Shown in pieces: positions 9,853 through 16,955 of a stretch of 64,000 nucleotides of DNA. The DNA is from Actinoplanes subtropicus (GTDB lineage: Bacteria; Actinomycetota; Actinomycetes; Mycobacteriales; Micromonosporaceae). The DNA is taken from the NCBI RefSeq assembly GCF_000721705.1, contig NZ_JOJL01000031.1, positions 62,001 to 126,000 of the forward strand. Direction: 5' to 3'. Every line of letters begins with the position of its first letter. Positions within the stretch are counted from its first letter, which is position 1. The notes below the pieces were generated by a model that did not search any database, had not been told where the DNA came from, and saw only the letters and a program-made list of their open reading frames with translations. Position numbers and translations under genes: made by a program.

Positions 9853-10737
9853 TCAGGAATTGAGGAAGGTCGAGATCCGCTCGCGTAGTTCGGCGCGACT
9901 TGTCCAGAGCACCGCCGGCCGGTCGTACACCTGCAACTCGGCCCCGGGCAGCAGGCCGGCCAGCCGTTCCGCCCAGGCCGCCGGGTGTACCTCGTCGCCC
10001 AGGCAGCCCAGCACGAGCGCCCGGCCCCGGAAGGCGCGCAGCGCCGACTCGTCCGGCACCGCCGGCTGGTGCCACAGCGTGGTCAGCTCGGCCGCCAGCC
10101 CGTCCCGCTGCAGCTGCTCGACCCGCTGGCGCAGATAGCTCCAGCCGGTCGGGGTGTTGCGCAGCGAGGGCGGGAGCTCGAGCTCGACGGCGGCCGCGAT
10201 CGACGCCGCCTCACCCGACTCCACCGCGGCGATCAATCGCTCGACCCGCGCCTCGGCGGCGCCCGGGCGGGTGCCGTCCAGCGGGGCCGGCAGATAGCAG
10301 ACCACTCGCTCGAAGCGCTCGGGTGTCTCGCTGAGCAGCCGGCACAGCGCCCCCGAGCCCATGCTCACGCCGAGCGCCCGGGTGGCGCCGGCCAGGTCGG
10401 CCACGGCGCGCATGTCGTCGGCCAGGTCGCCGAAGGTCCACGGGCCGACCGGCGCGTCCGAGCGGCCGTGCCCGCGGAAGTGGAAGAAGACCCGGCGGCC
10501 GGTGACCGCGCTCGCCAGGGGACGGGTGCCGGCGATGTCGCCGCCCAGGCCGTGCCCGAAGACGGTGACCGGCTCGCCGACGCCGGCGATCAGCTGCTCC
10601 AGCCGTACGCCGGACGGGGTGGAGATCAGCTCGGTGGACGGGCCCGGCAGGGTCGGCCGCCCGGACCGGGGGCCGCTCGGATCGAGGCGGTGCAGGCGCG
10701 GCCCGCCGTCGGGTGGAGGCGGACCGAACCGTCTCAC
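9853..10737 (-). CDS. Alpha/beta-hydrolase-fold protein, catalytic His apparently absent
   Basis: A 294-residue alpha/beta hydrolase. Oxyanion-loop HGLGGD (62-67), nucleophile elbow GVSMGSG with Ser125, and an acidic strand CLGDEVHP near 240 are in the usual places. The C-terminal segment after the acid (VYDRPAVLWTSRAELRERI) has no histidine where the triad His should be. It may therefore be non-catalytic or use another residue. The GTG start overlaps the stop of the DUF2516 gene by 4 bp (GTGA), indicating translational coupling. Substrate unknown. Confidence 0.8.
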   Translation of the reverse strand: MRRFGPPPPDGGPRLHRLDPSGPRSGRPTLPGPSTELISTPSGVRLEQLIAGVGEPVTVFGHGLGGDIAGTRPLASAVTGRRVFFHFRGHGRSDAPVGPWTFGDLADDMRAVADLAGATRALGVSMGSGALCRLLSETPERFERVVCYLPAPLDGTRPGAAEARVERLIAAVESGEAASIAAAVELELPPSLRNTPTGWSYLRQRVEQLQRDGLAAELTTLWHQPAVPDESALRAFRGRALVLGCLGDEVHPAAWAERLAGLLPGAELQVYDRPAVLWTSRAELRERISTFLNS

Positions 10738-11048
10738 CAGAAGCCTTTGCCGTCCGACAGGTCTTTCAGCCCGGGACGGACGTCGAGCAGGTAGATCAGC
10801 GCGGCGGCGATGCCGACCAGGCTGAAGATGCCGATCGCTCCGCTCACCAGCAGGGTCAGCACGATGCAGACCGCCAGGATCGCCGCCCAGGCGCCTTTCG
10901 GCAGGGTGCCGATGGCCTGGAATCCGTCGCCCCGCTGGGTCAGGCAGTGGATCAGCGCGACCGCCTGTATCACCAACGAGAAGATCAGCAGAAGGATCAC
11001 GATGTACCGCTGCACATCGAGGTAGAAGATCGGCGCGGAATAGGCCAT
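10734..11048 (-). CDS. DUF2516 family membrane protein
   Basis: A 104-residue protein with three hydrophobic segments (about 15-35, 52-70, 72-90) and the family pattern IHCLTQRGDGFQAIGTLPKGAWA, then LLDVRPGLKD. DUF2516 proteins are actinobacterial and of unknown function. The order XRE regulator, HBHA-like protein, DUF2516 matches the Mycobacterium tuberculosis Rv0474-Rv0475-Rv0476 region from memory. Overlaps the downstream hydrolase by 4 bp, so the two are translated together. Confidence 0.85.
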   Translation of the reverse strand: MAYSAPIFYLDVQRYIVILLLIFSLVIQAVALIHCLTQRGDGFQAIGTLPKGAWAAILAVCIVLTLLVSGAIGIFSLVGIAAALIYLLDVRPGLKDLSDGKGFW

Positions 11049-11065
11049 GACGGGAAGTCTATGCC

Positions 11066-11093
11066 GCGGGCCCCGGCATCTGCCGGGGCCCGC
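11066..11093. terminator. 13-bp GC hairpin after the HBHA-like gene
   Basis: GCGGGCCCCGGCA pairs perfectly with TGCCGGGGCCCGC around a 2-nt loop. It separates the HBHA-like gene from DUF2516. No T-run follows, as is common for actinobacterial terminators. Confidence 0.65.
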
Positions 11094-11122
11094 TGATCAC
11101 GATTGCTGACCGTGCGGTCCGA

Positions 11123-11578
11123 TTACTTCTCGGCCGGCTTGGTGGCGCGCTTGCGCGGCTTCGGGGCCTCGACGGCCTTCGGCGCCTCGGTGGCCTCGAT
11201 GTCCGCGTTCACCACGTCGGCGGTGGTCACGATGCCGGTGCCGACCACCTTCTCGCCGTGGGCGACCAGCGCGGTGTACGCCGCGACGGTGCGCTCCTGG
11301 GCCAGCTGGGCGAGCGAGGTCGCCACGCTGGCGGCGTTGCCCCGGAGGGCGTCGAAGTCGGTGGCCTGAGCCTTCTCGCGCAGCTGGGTGGCCTTGGCGC
11401 CCAGCTCGGTCGCCTTGGCGCCGGCCTGCTCGTTGTAGGTACGCAGGGACGCGGCGGCCTTCTCGCTCAGCTCGGTGAGCACGGCCGGCAGCTTGCGCAG
11501 CTGCTGGTAGGCCAGGTCACCGGCGCCGGCGGCGGCGTACAGCGGGGTGGGAAGCTTGGTCTTGGTCTGGTCGGTCAT
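11123..11578 (-). CDS. Heparin-binding haemagglutinin (HBHA)-like protein
   Basis: A 151-residue, mostly alpha-helical protein. Residues 20-110 form a long amphipathic, Ala-rich coiled-coil-like region (TELSEKAAASLRTYNEQAG). The tail is Lys/Pro/Ala-rich (APKPRKRATKPAEK), as in mycobacterial HBHA, an adhesin that binds sulfated glycans and also associates with membranes. No signal peptide is visible, also true of HBHA. The ATG overlaps the stop of the XRE gene by 4 bp, so expression is coupled to that regulator. In a soil organism a role in cell envelope or lipid bodies is more likely than host adhesion; that is inference. Confidence 0.78.
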   Translation of the reverse strand: MTDQTKTKLPTPLYAAAGAGDLAYQQLRKLPAVLTELSEKAAASLRTYNEQAGAKATELGAKATQLREKAQATDFDALRGNAASVATSLAQLAQERTVAAYTALVAHGEKVVGTGIVTTADVVNADIEATEAPKAVEAPKPRKRATKPAEK

Positions 11579-11961
11579 TTTGTCTCCTCGGCGGTGTCAG
11601 GCGTCTCGGGCGTGTGCCGGGCGTTCTCGTTGCGGAACGTCTCGTAGATCTGCGACAGCGACTGTTTCTGGGCGATCGTGAGGTCGGGATCGACCGCGAT
11701 CGCGGCCAGCACCCCCTGCTGACCCTCGCCGTCCAGCAGACCGGCACGCAGGTACATCGCGGGCGTGGAGACCCGCAGCGCGCTGGCGATCTGCTGCAAC
11801 ACCTCGGCACTCGGCTTGCGCAGGCCACGCTCGATCTGGCTGAGATACGGATTGCTCACGCCCGCCTTGTCGGCGAGCTGACGCAGCGAGATCTTGGCGT
11901 TCTCCCGCAGGTCACGGATGAAGCTTCCGATGTCCTGCGGCAGATCCTTCGGCGTGGCCAT
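11575..11961 (-). CDS. XRE-family regulator coupled to the HBHA-like gene
   Basis: A 128-residue helix-turn-helix protein. HTH at residues 12-65 (ISLRQLADKAGVSNPYLSQIERG), followed by a helical tail with AIAVDPDLTIAQKQSLSQIYETF. It is the mycobacterial Rv0474-like regulator of hbhA by position and length. The promoter TTGCAA-17 bp-TAGCTT ends 6 nt before the ATG, so the mRNA is probably leaderless. Two near-identical 19-bp direct repeats 21 bp apart cover the -35 region and suggest autorepression. Confidence 0.88.
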   Translation of the reverse strand: MATPKDLPQDIGSFIRDLRENAKISLRQLADKAGVSNPYLSQIERGLRKPSAEVLQQIASALRVSTPAMYLRAGLLDGEGQQGVLAAIAVDPDLTIAQKQSLSQIYETFRNENARHTPETPDTAEETK

Positions 11962-11967
11962 ACCTCG

Positions 11968-12020
11968 AAGCTAGCTCGGAGTGCTAGCTATTGCAAGCGG
12001 AATGCTAACTCCAGCAAGCG
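11968..12020 (-). promoter_or_regulatory. XRE-HBHA promoter with two 19-bp operator repeats
   Basis: On the minus strand, -35 TTGCAA (11991-11996) and -10 TAGCTT (11968-11973) are 17 bp apart. On the plus strand GTGCTAGCTATTGCAAGCG (11981-11999) and ATGCTAACTCCAGCAAGCG (12002-12020) repeat with a 21-bp period, two helical turns. One copy covers the -35, the other lies just upstream. Confidence 0.7.
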
Positions 12021-12024
12021 TGAA

Positions 12025-12939
12025 TCAGCTCACCCGCACCGCGCGCACCTCGCCGACCGGCTCGCCGCCACCCAGGATCAATTCCTCGATCACGGGTACG
12101 TCGATCCCGAGTCGGCGCAGCTCATCGAGCAGGACCGGGGTCCGGGCCCGCTGGCCGCCGTCCTCGATCTTGATGGCGACCGCGCCCACGCCCGGCATGG
12201 CCGCCGCCACCACGCCCTCGGCCCCGCCCTTGACGAGCAGGCCGGGCACGGCGGCCATCAGCACCGTGTCGTCGGCGCCGGTGCCGGCCACCAGTTCGGG
12301 ATGGGCACGCATCTCGTCGGCGACCCGACGCTCCTCCGTACCCGGGGCGGCATCGACCAAACGAAGAAACGCCCGCGCCAGCCCGGTCAGCGAATAGGCG
12401 TGCACCGGCGCCCCGCAGCCGTCCACGCCGACCGCGGCGATCGGCTCGCCGGCCAGGTCGGCGATGGCCTCGGTGATCGCCACCTGCACCGGGTGGGCCG
12501 GGTCCAGGTAGGTCTCCCAGGGCCAGCCGTTGGCGACGCAGGTGGCGAGCATCCCGGCGTGCTTACCCGAGCAGTTCATCAGGATCGGCTCGGGGCCGCC
12601 CTGCCGCCGTAGCCAGTCGTCGCGCGCCGCGGCGGAGAGCGGGTACGCGGCCGGGCAGCGCAGCGCGGCCGGCTCCAGGCCGGCGGCCTCGAGGATGTCG
12701 CGGACCCGGCGGACGTGCGGCGGCTCACCGTAGTGGCTGCCGCCGATCAGGGCCAGGTCGGACCGGTCGCGCGGGACCAGGCCGGCCCGCACCAGCCCGA
12801 CCGCCTGCAACGGCTTGCTGGACGAGCGCGGAAAAATCGGCGTGGTCACGTCGCCACGACTCGTGCCGCCGAGCACCGCGACCGAGCCGTGGTGGACGCT
12901 CTCCACGAAGCCCGAGCGCACCACCTCCGCTACGATCAC
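12025..12939 (-). CDS. Type III (Rhizobium etli AnsA-like) asparaginase
   Basis: A 304-residue cytoplasmic protein of the asparaginase family related to Rhizobium etli AnsA, predicted to hydrolyse asparagine to aspartate and ammonia. Family features: RSSSKPLQ near residue 38 (the Ser-Ser-Lys nucleophile region), LIGGSHYGEP, LMNCSGKHAGML with the conserved Cys and Lys, and GVDGCGAPV. GTG start overlapping the BKACE stop by 4 bp (GTGA), so the two are coupled. Some actinobacterial members are annotated only by similarity, and glutaminase activity cannot be excluded. Confidence 0.87.
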   Translation of the reverse strand: MIVAEVVRSGFVESVHHGSVAVLGGTSRGDVTTPIFPRSSSKPLQAVGLVRAGLVPRDRSDLALIGGSHYGEPPHVRRVRDILEAAGLEPAALRCPAAYPLSAAARDDWLRRQGGPEPILMNCSGKHAGMLATCVANGWPWETYLDPAHPVQVAITEAIADLAGEPIAAVGVDGCGAPVHAYSLTGLARAFLRLVDAAPGTEERRVADEMRAHPELVAGTGADDTVLMAAVPGLLVKGGAEGVVAAAMPGVGAVAIKIEDGGQRARTPVLLDELRRLGIDVPVIEELILGGGEPVGEVRAVRVS

Positions 12940-13769
12940 CGGGCCGGTACGCCGAGCAACTCACGGGCCGCCGCGGTGGTCAGCGGCGGCCGCTGGGCGA
13001 GCTGCGCGAACCCGGCGGCACGGGCCACCAGCTGCATGTTCGAGTCGACCGGCTGGCCCTTGGTGTACGTGATGGTGTCCTCCATCCCGACCCGCAGGTG
13101 CCCGCCCGCCGACAGCGACGCCAGCATGACCGGAATCGAGCTCCGGCCGATGCCGGTGGCCGAGAAGGTGGTGCCCGCGGGCAGATCGCGGATGGCCTGC
13201 TCGCACGCGACCAGCGCACCGGCCGTCCCCGGCATCCCGCCGGGCACGCCCATCACCAGGTCGACGTGCACGTGGCCGCCGGCCGGCAGGCCGTACTTGC
13301 CGAGCAGCCGCTGCAGCGTGGTCAGCTGGCCCAGGTCGAAGATCTCGTACTCCGGCACGATGCCCCGCTCCTGCATGCGGCCGTGCAGGTCGACGATGAA
13401 CTCCCAGCGGTTCAGGAACACGCCGTCGCCGAAGTTGACCGTGCCCATCGTGCAGGAGGCCATCTCCGGCCCCGCGTCGAGCACGGCCAGCCGGTCGGAC
13501 TCCGGGTCGGTCACCGCCCCGCCCGAGGAGAGCTGCACGATCAGGTCGGTGGCCTCGCGCAGCGCCGCCACGGTGGCGCGCAGGCGGCCCTGGTCGAGGG
13601 TGGGCTCGGCGGCGTCGTCGCGGATGTGCACGTGGATGATCGAGGCACCCAGCGCCTCGCACTCCTTGGCGGTGCGCACCAGCTCGTCGATGGTGACGGG
13701 TAGGGCGGGCACGTCCGCCTTGCTGACTTCCGCGCCGGTCGGAGCGACAGTGATCACGGTCCCGGTCAT
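12936..13769 (-). CDS. BKACE family beta-keto acid cleavage enzyme
   Basis: A 277-residue TIM-barrel protein of the family of 3-keto-5-aminohexanoate cleavage enzyme (Kce). The family condenses a beta-keto acid with acetyl-CoA, releasing acetoacetate and a new CoA ester. Zinc ligands are visible in HVHIRD (46-51) and GGHVHVD. Which beta-keto acid is used cannot be read from sequence. TAACGT at 13777-13782 (minus strand) lies 7 nt before the ATG, suggesting its own leaderless promoter besides read-through from ygfZ. Coupled to the asparaginase; a shared amino-acid catabolic role is plausible but unproven. Confidence 0.85.
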   Translation of the reverse strand: MTGTVITVAPTGAEVSKADVPALPVTIDELVRTAKECEALGASIIHVHIRDDAAEPTLDQGRLRATVAALREATDLIVQLSSGGAVTDPESDRLAVLDAGPEMASCTMGTVNFGDGVFLNRWEFIVDLHGRMQERGIVPEYEIFDLGQLTTLQRLLGKYGLPAGGHVHVDLVMGVPGGMPGTAGALVACEQAIRDLPAGTTFSATGIGRSSIPVMLASLSAGGHLRVGMEDTITYTKGQPVDSNMQLVARAAGFAQLAQRPPLTTAAARELLGVPAR

Positions 13770-13784
13770 ACGGTGAACGTTAGT

Positions 13785-14825
13785 TCAGCTCACGTCGATC
13801 GCGGCGACCGACTCTCCCACTCGCAGCTCGGCGTCGTCGGGCACGTTCCGCTTGAGTACGGCCAGGGCGACCAGCCCGAGCTCGTGGTGCCGGACGGCGG
13901 TGCCGACGAAGCCGACCTCGCGCTCGCCGAGGGTCACCGGGGTGCCCTGGGCCGGGGGCTGGTCGGTGGCGATGCCGTCGAGGTGCAGAAGGACCAGGCG
14001 GCGGGGCGGCCGGCCGAGGTGGTGCACCCGGGCCACCGTTTCCTGCCCGCGGTAGCAGCCCTTGTCGAGGTGTACGGATTTTTCGGTTAAATCAACCTCG
14101 GCCGGGATCGTCCGGTGGTCGGTCTCCCAACCTAGGCGAGGGATGCGCTGCTCGACGCGGATCGCCTCGTAAGCCCACAAGCCGGCCAGCGGCACACCGA
14201 GTTTCTCGATGACCGCCGTGCGTGTTTCCCGTGGAACCAGAAGATCAACCCCGAGCGGAACGCGCCGAGCCAGGCCACCTTCCCATTCCCGTACGGCATA
14301 GATGCTGGTCGCCCGCGGCGGCACGGAGCCGGCGGCGAACTTCGGACCTGGCACGGCCGCCACCACCGGGGCGGCAAGCTCCGGAAAGAGATCGGCCGCA
14401 CCGGGGCCGACCAGCGACAACACCGCCAGCTCGGCGGAGGCGTCGCGCGGCTCGACCTTGGTGAAGAAGCGCATCATCTCGAGGTACTTGAGCAGGCCGG
14501 CGCCCGCCCCCGGCTCGGTGTCGAGCCAGGCGGTCGCGCCGTCCTCGGTGACGTAGGCGTGCTGCTCGACATGCCCGTGCGGGGACAGCACCAGCAGCTC
14601 CGAGCCGGACATCGCCGACAAGTCCGACAGGTGCTGGGTAGTCAGAGTATGCAGCCAGGACGCGCGCTCCTCGCCGGGCACCGCGATCACGTCGCGGTTC
14701 GAGCGGTCGACCAGGCCCACCGCGGCGGCCAGGGTGCGCTGCTCCCGCATCGGGTCGCCGTAGTGCGCCGCCACCCCCGCGTCGGCGGACGAGGGATCGA
14801 GGTCCTCGACCATCACCACGGTCAT
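13785..14825 (-). CDS. Folate-binding YgfZ/GcvT-like protein
   Basis: A 346-residue protein of the YgfZ branch of the GcvT family, which in E. coli uses folate and supports iron-sulfur cluster enzymes. The diagnostic KGCYRGQE motif with its Cys is present near residue 245, followed by the C-terminal barrel (RRLVLLHLDG). The ATG at 14825 has GGAG 7 nt upstream and follows the Fur stop by 4 nt, so a Fur-YgfZ operon is clear. The link of an iron-sulfur assembly factor to a metal-sensing regulator makes functional sense. Confidence 0.9.
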   Translation of the reverse strand: MTVVMVEDLDPSSADAGVAAHYGDPMREQRTLAAAVGLVDRSNRDVIAVPGEERASWLHTLTTQHLSDLSAMSGSELLVLSPHGHVEQHAYVTEDGATAWLDTEPGAGAGLLKYLEMMRFFTKVEPRDASAELAVLSLVGPGAADLFPELAAPVVAAVPGPKFAAGSVPPRATSIYAVREWEGGLARRVPLGVDLLVPRETRTAVIEKLGVPLAGLWAYEAIRVEQRIPRLGWETDHRTIPAEVDLTEKSVHLDKGCYRGQETVARVHHLGRPPRRLVLLHLDGIATDQPPAQGTPVTLGEREVGFVGTAVRHHELGLVALAVLKRNVPDDAELRVGESVAAIDVS

Positions 14826-14829
14826 CTCG

Positions 14830-15246
14830 CTACTCCTTGCACTCCTCGCAGACGCCGAAGAGCGAGACGTGGCCGACATCGACCCGGAAGCCCCGCTCCG
14901 CGAGCAGCCGGTCGGTCACCGGCAGCATCACCGTCGGGTCTACCTCAGAAATCGAGCCGCAGCCACGGCAGACCAGGTGAACGTGCTGATCCTCACCCGC
15001 GGCGTGATAGGTCGGCGAACCGTGCGACAGGTGCGTGTGGTTGACCAGACCGAGCTCCTCGAGCAGCTCGAGCGTGCGGTAGACGGTGGTGATGTTGACG
15101 CCGGCGACGCGCTCCCGCACCGCCGTGTGCACCTGCTCGGGCGTGGCGTGACCGAGCTCGTGCACCGCCTCCAGGATCAGCTGGCGCTGCGGCGTGAGGC
15201 GCAGCCCGCGCTCCCGGAGCATCTCGGCTAGCGAAGTGGCGGACAC
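14830..15246 (-). CDS. Fur-family metal-responsive repressor
   Basis: A 138-residue Fur protein. The winged helix (LRLTPQRQLILEAVHELGHATPEQVH) is followed by the metal-binding dimerisation domain with HVHLVCRGCG and a C-terminal CEEC. The two CxxC pairs indicate a structural zinc site. Which metal is sensed (iron, zinc or nickel) is not readable; gene order next to YgfZ recalls Streptomyces nur, a nickel sensor, but this is from memory. The GTG start is 6 nt after TATGCT (leaderless). Upstream in-frame sequence overlaps the divergent aminotransferase and is not coding. Confidence 0.88.
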   Translation of the reverse strand: MSATSLAEMLRERGLRLTPQRQLILEAVHELGHATPEQVHTAVRERVAGVNITTVYRTLELLEELGLVNHTHLSHGSPTYHAAGEDQHVHLVCRGCGSISEVDPTVMLPVTDRLLAERGFRVDVGHVSLFGVCEECKE

Positions 15247-15252
15247 CTGACA

Positions 15253-15274
15253 AGCATAGGCCGACGGGTAGTCT
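15253..15274. promoter_or_regulatory. Compact divergent leaderless promoters (fur / aminotransferase)
   Basis: Only 34 bp separate the two GTG starts. Minus-strand -10 TATGCT (15253-15258) is 6 nt before the fur GTG. Plus-strand -10 TAGTCT (15269-15274) is 6 nt before the aminotransferase GTG. Both mRNAs are probably leaderless, and each gene carries the other's -35 region. Confidence 0.65.
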
Positions 15275-15280
15275 CCGCCC

Positions 15281-16012
15281 GTGCCCGACGAAGCCCCGAT
15301 CTCCCCCGGCGAGCTGTTCGGCGACGGTGTTTTCGAGACGATCCACCTGCGGCCGTCCGGCCCGTGGTTGCTCGACGAGCATCTCGCCCGCCTGGCCCGC
15401 TCGGCGGCGCTCCTGGAGCTCGAGATCCCGCCGCTCGCGGGGCGGCTCGCCGGTCTGGTTTCCGACGGTCCGGAGAGCGCCCTGCGGGTCATCTGCACCC
15501 GGCAGTCACAGCACGTCACGATCTCGCCGATTCCCGCCGGCACGCTGCGTGAGCGGCTCTCCGGCATCCGGGTGGTGAGCGCGGGCGTCGGCAGCCCGCC
15601 GCCGTGGTCCCTCGCCAAGGCCAAGACCCTGTCGTACGCGGAGAACTTCGCCGCCCGCCGCTGGGCCCGCGAGCGCGGCGCCGACGACGCGCTCTGGCTC
15701 TCCCCCGACGGGCACGCCCTGGAGGGCCCGACCGCGTCCCTGGTCTGGCTGGCCGGAAACGAGCTGTGCACCGTCCCGCCGGACGAGGCGCCGATCCTCG
15801 CCGGCACGACCACCGCCCGCTTGCTGGAGCTGGCGCCGTCGGTCGGCCTGAGCCCGGCCTACCGCATGATCACCATCGAGCAGCTGCGCGGGGCGGACGC
15901 GATCTGGCTGGCCTCGGCCCTGCGCGGGCTCGCCTTCGTCAAGGCGCTGGACGGCGCCCCGCGGCGCCCCTCCCGCTGGACGCCGATCCTGCTCGACCTG
16001 CTGGGCTATTAA
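15281..16012 (+). CDS. Class IV aminotransferase (aminodeoxychorismate lyase-like)
   Basis: A 243-residue PLP enzyme of fold type IV. The N-terminal FGDGVFETIHL, the PLP lysine in AKTLSYAENF (near residue 115), EGPTASLVW and PILAGTTTARLLELA match the aminodeoxychorismate lyase / branched-chain / D-amino-acid aminotransferase family. ADC lyase (4-aminobenzoate synthesis) is the best guess, which would fit the folate-binding neighbour YgfZ. Substrate choice cannot be proven from sequence. Its stop is followed directly by a 31-bp tandem repeat. Confidence 0.85.
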   Translation: MPDEAPISPGELFGDGVFETIHLRPSGPWLLDEHLARLARSAALLELEIPPLAGRLAGLVSDGPESALRVICTRQSQHVTISPIPAGTLRERLSGIRVVSAGVGSPPPWSLAKAKTLSYAENFAARRWARERGADDALWLSPDGHALEGPTASLVWLAGNELCTVPPDEAPILAGTTTARLLELAPSVGLSPAYRMITIEQLRGADAIWLASALRGLAFVKALDGAPRRPSRWTPILLDLLGY

Positions 16013-16229
16013 CCGCCGACGCCTCGGCCTGCTCGGCCGTCTGCCGCCGACGCCTCGGCCTGCTCGGCCGTCTGCCGCCGACGCCTCGGCCTGCTCGGCC
16101 GTCAGCCGCCGACGCCTCGGCCTGCTCGGCCGTCAGCCGCCGACGCCTCGGCCTGCTCGGCCATCAGCCGCCGACGCCTCGGCCTGCTCGGCCATCAGCC
16201 GCCGACGCCTCGGCCTGCTCGGCCATCAG
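16013..16229. repeat. 31-bp tandem repeat, seven copies, each with a hairpin
   Basis: Units start at 16013, 16044, 16075, 16106, 16137, 16168 and 16199, each exactly 31 bp and beginning CCGCCGACGCCTCGG. Copies differ only near the end (GTCTG in 1-2, GTCAG in 3-4, ATCAG in 5-7). Every unit contains CGGCC-TGCTC-GGCCG, a 5-bp stem. An eighth, broken copy starts inside the nitrobindin gene, whose last four codons (16226 onwards) are repeat sequence. There are no spacers, so this is not a CRISPR. Confidence 0.97.
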
Positions 16230-16828
16230 CCGCCGATGCGGAGCAGCCGGGCCGACATGTGTGGCCGCAGCCCGCTGTCGTCGACCGCCACCTCGTGCGC
16301 GTAGAGCAGCGCGCCCTCCACGATGCCGAAGAGCCGCTGCGCGCCGGTGACATGCAAACCCGTTGGGGTGTACGCCGTGGCATCCGCCGCCATCTCGAGC
16401 CGGGTCGTGCCGATGGTCTTGCCGAGATACAGCTCGGCCGTCCCCTCCGGCGTCACCACCACGGCCTCCATCTCCTCGCCGGGCCGCCCGTCGACCAGCA
16501 CCGGCCGCCAGAAGCCCGACTCGATCAGCCACTCCCCGGCCGGCTTCGACTCGTCGTCGAGCAGCCACGAGGTCGACTCGAAGCGCAGGAACGGCCGCCC
16601 GTCGTGGCTGATCCGGATCTGCTGCGCGAAGTTGTAGTCGTCGTCGGCCGGGAAGCCACCCTGCCCCCGCCCGCGCCACAGGCCCACGAACGGCAGCAGC
16701 CCGAGCAGCGCCGGGTGCAGGTCGGGGCCCTTGCGCAGGTCGTGAGTGTCCTCATACGGCGACTCGGCGACCGGCGGCGCGTTCAGCCAGGGCGGTGGGC
16801 CCAACGGGTTCTCCGACTCGCCGCTCAC
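16226..16828 (-). CDS. Nitrobindin-like heme-binding (FABP-family) protein
   Basis: A 200-residue beta-barrel protein. The N-terminal signature VGLWRGRGQGGFP matches the GxWxGxGxG nitrobindin motif, and FESTSWLLDDES and a C-terminal LLYAHEVAVDD complete the barrel. Nitrobindins hold ferric heme b and isomerise peroxynitrite; a proximal His would be near the C-terminus (candidate in YAHEV). The GTG at 16828 overlaps the stop of a 34-codon ORF by 4 bp and has GAGGGGGC upstream. Longer reading frames upstream lack support because they run through the divergent DsrE gene. The last codons fall in the 31-bp repeat array. Confidence 0.87.
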   Translation of the reverse strand: MSGESENPLGPPPWLNAPPVAESPYEDTHDLRKGPDLHPALLGLLPFVGLWRGRGQGGFPADDDYNFAQQIRISHDGRPFLRFESTSWLLDDESKPAGEWLIESGFWRPVLVDGRPGEEMEAVVVTPEGTAELYLGKTIGTTRLEMAADATAYTPTGLHVTGAQRLFGIVEGALLYAHEVAVDDSGLRPHMSARLLRIGG

Positions 16829-16929
16829 CAACGCCCCCTCGAAATCCGAATCGCCAGATAGCCGAACCCGCCCGCCAGTGCGCCCAACCCGGCGACCAGC
16901 AGGCTCACGAACCCGATCTCCGTAACCAT
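16825..16929 (-). CDS. 34-residue membrane microprotein coupled to nitrobindin
   Basis: ATG at 16929, TGA at 16825-16827, overlapping the nitrobindin GTG as GTGA. The product begins MVTEIGFVSLLVAGLGALAG and ends in IRISRGRW: one membrane helix (about 5-28) followed by a basic tail, the usual inside-positive layout. A possible -10, TAGGAT (16939-16944 on this strand), lies 9 nt upstream. Too short for standard gene callers. The translational coupling and the clean TM-plus-basic design argue that it is real. It could anchor or recruit nitrobindin, which is speculative. Confidence 0.65.
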   Translation of the reverse strand: MVTEIGFVSLLVAGLGALAGGFGYLAIRISRGRW

Positions 16930-16938
16930 GACCGGCCC

Positions 16939-16948
16939 ATCCTATGCT
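16939..16948. promoter_or_regulatory. Overlapping divergent -10 elements
   Basis: TATGCT (16943-16948, plus) is 7 nt before the DsrE ATG. TAGGAT (16939-16944, minus) is 9 nt before the microprotein ATG. The two elements share two base pairs, so polymerase can probably occupy only one at a time. Confidence 0.5.
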
Positions 16949-16955
16949 GACCCCC

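Noticed and set aside
14830..15813. Extended Fur reading frame starting at 15813
   Set aside because: The extra N-terminus overlaps the divergent aminotransferase and has no Fur homology; the leaderless GTG at 15246 fits.
16013..16229. The 31-bp array as a CRISPR
   Set aside because: Units follow each other with no spacers and no cas genes are nearby; it is a tandem minisatellite.
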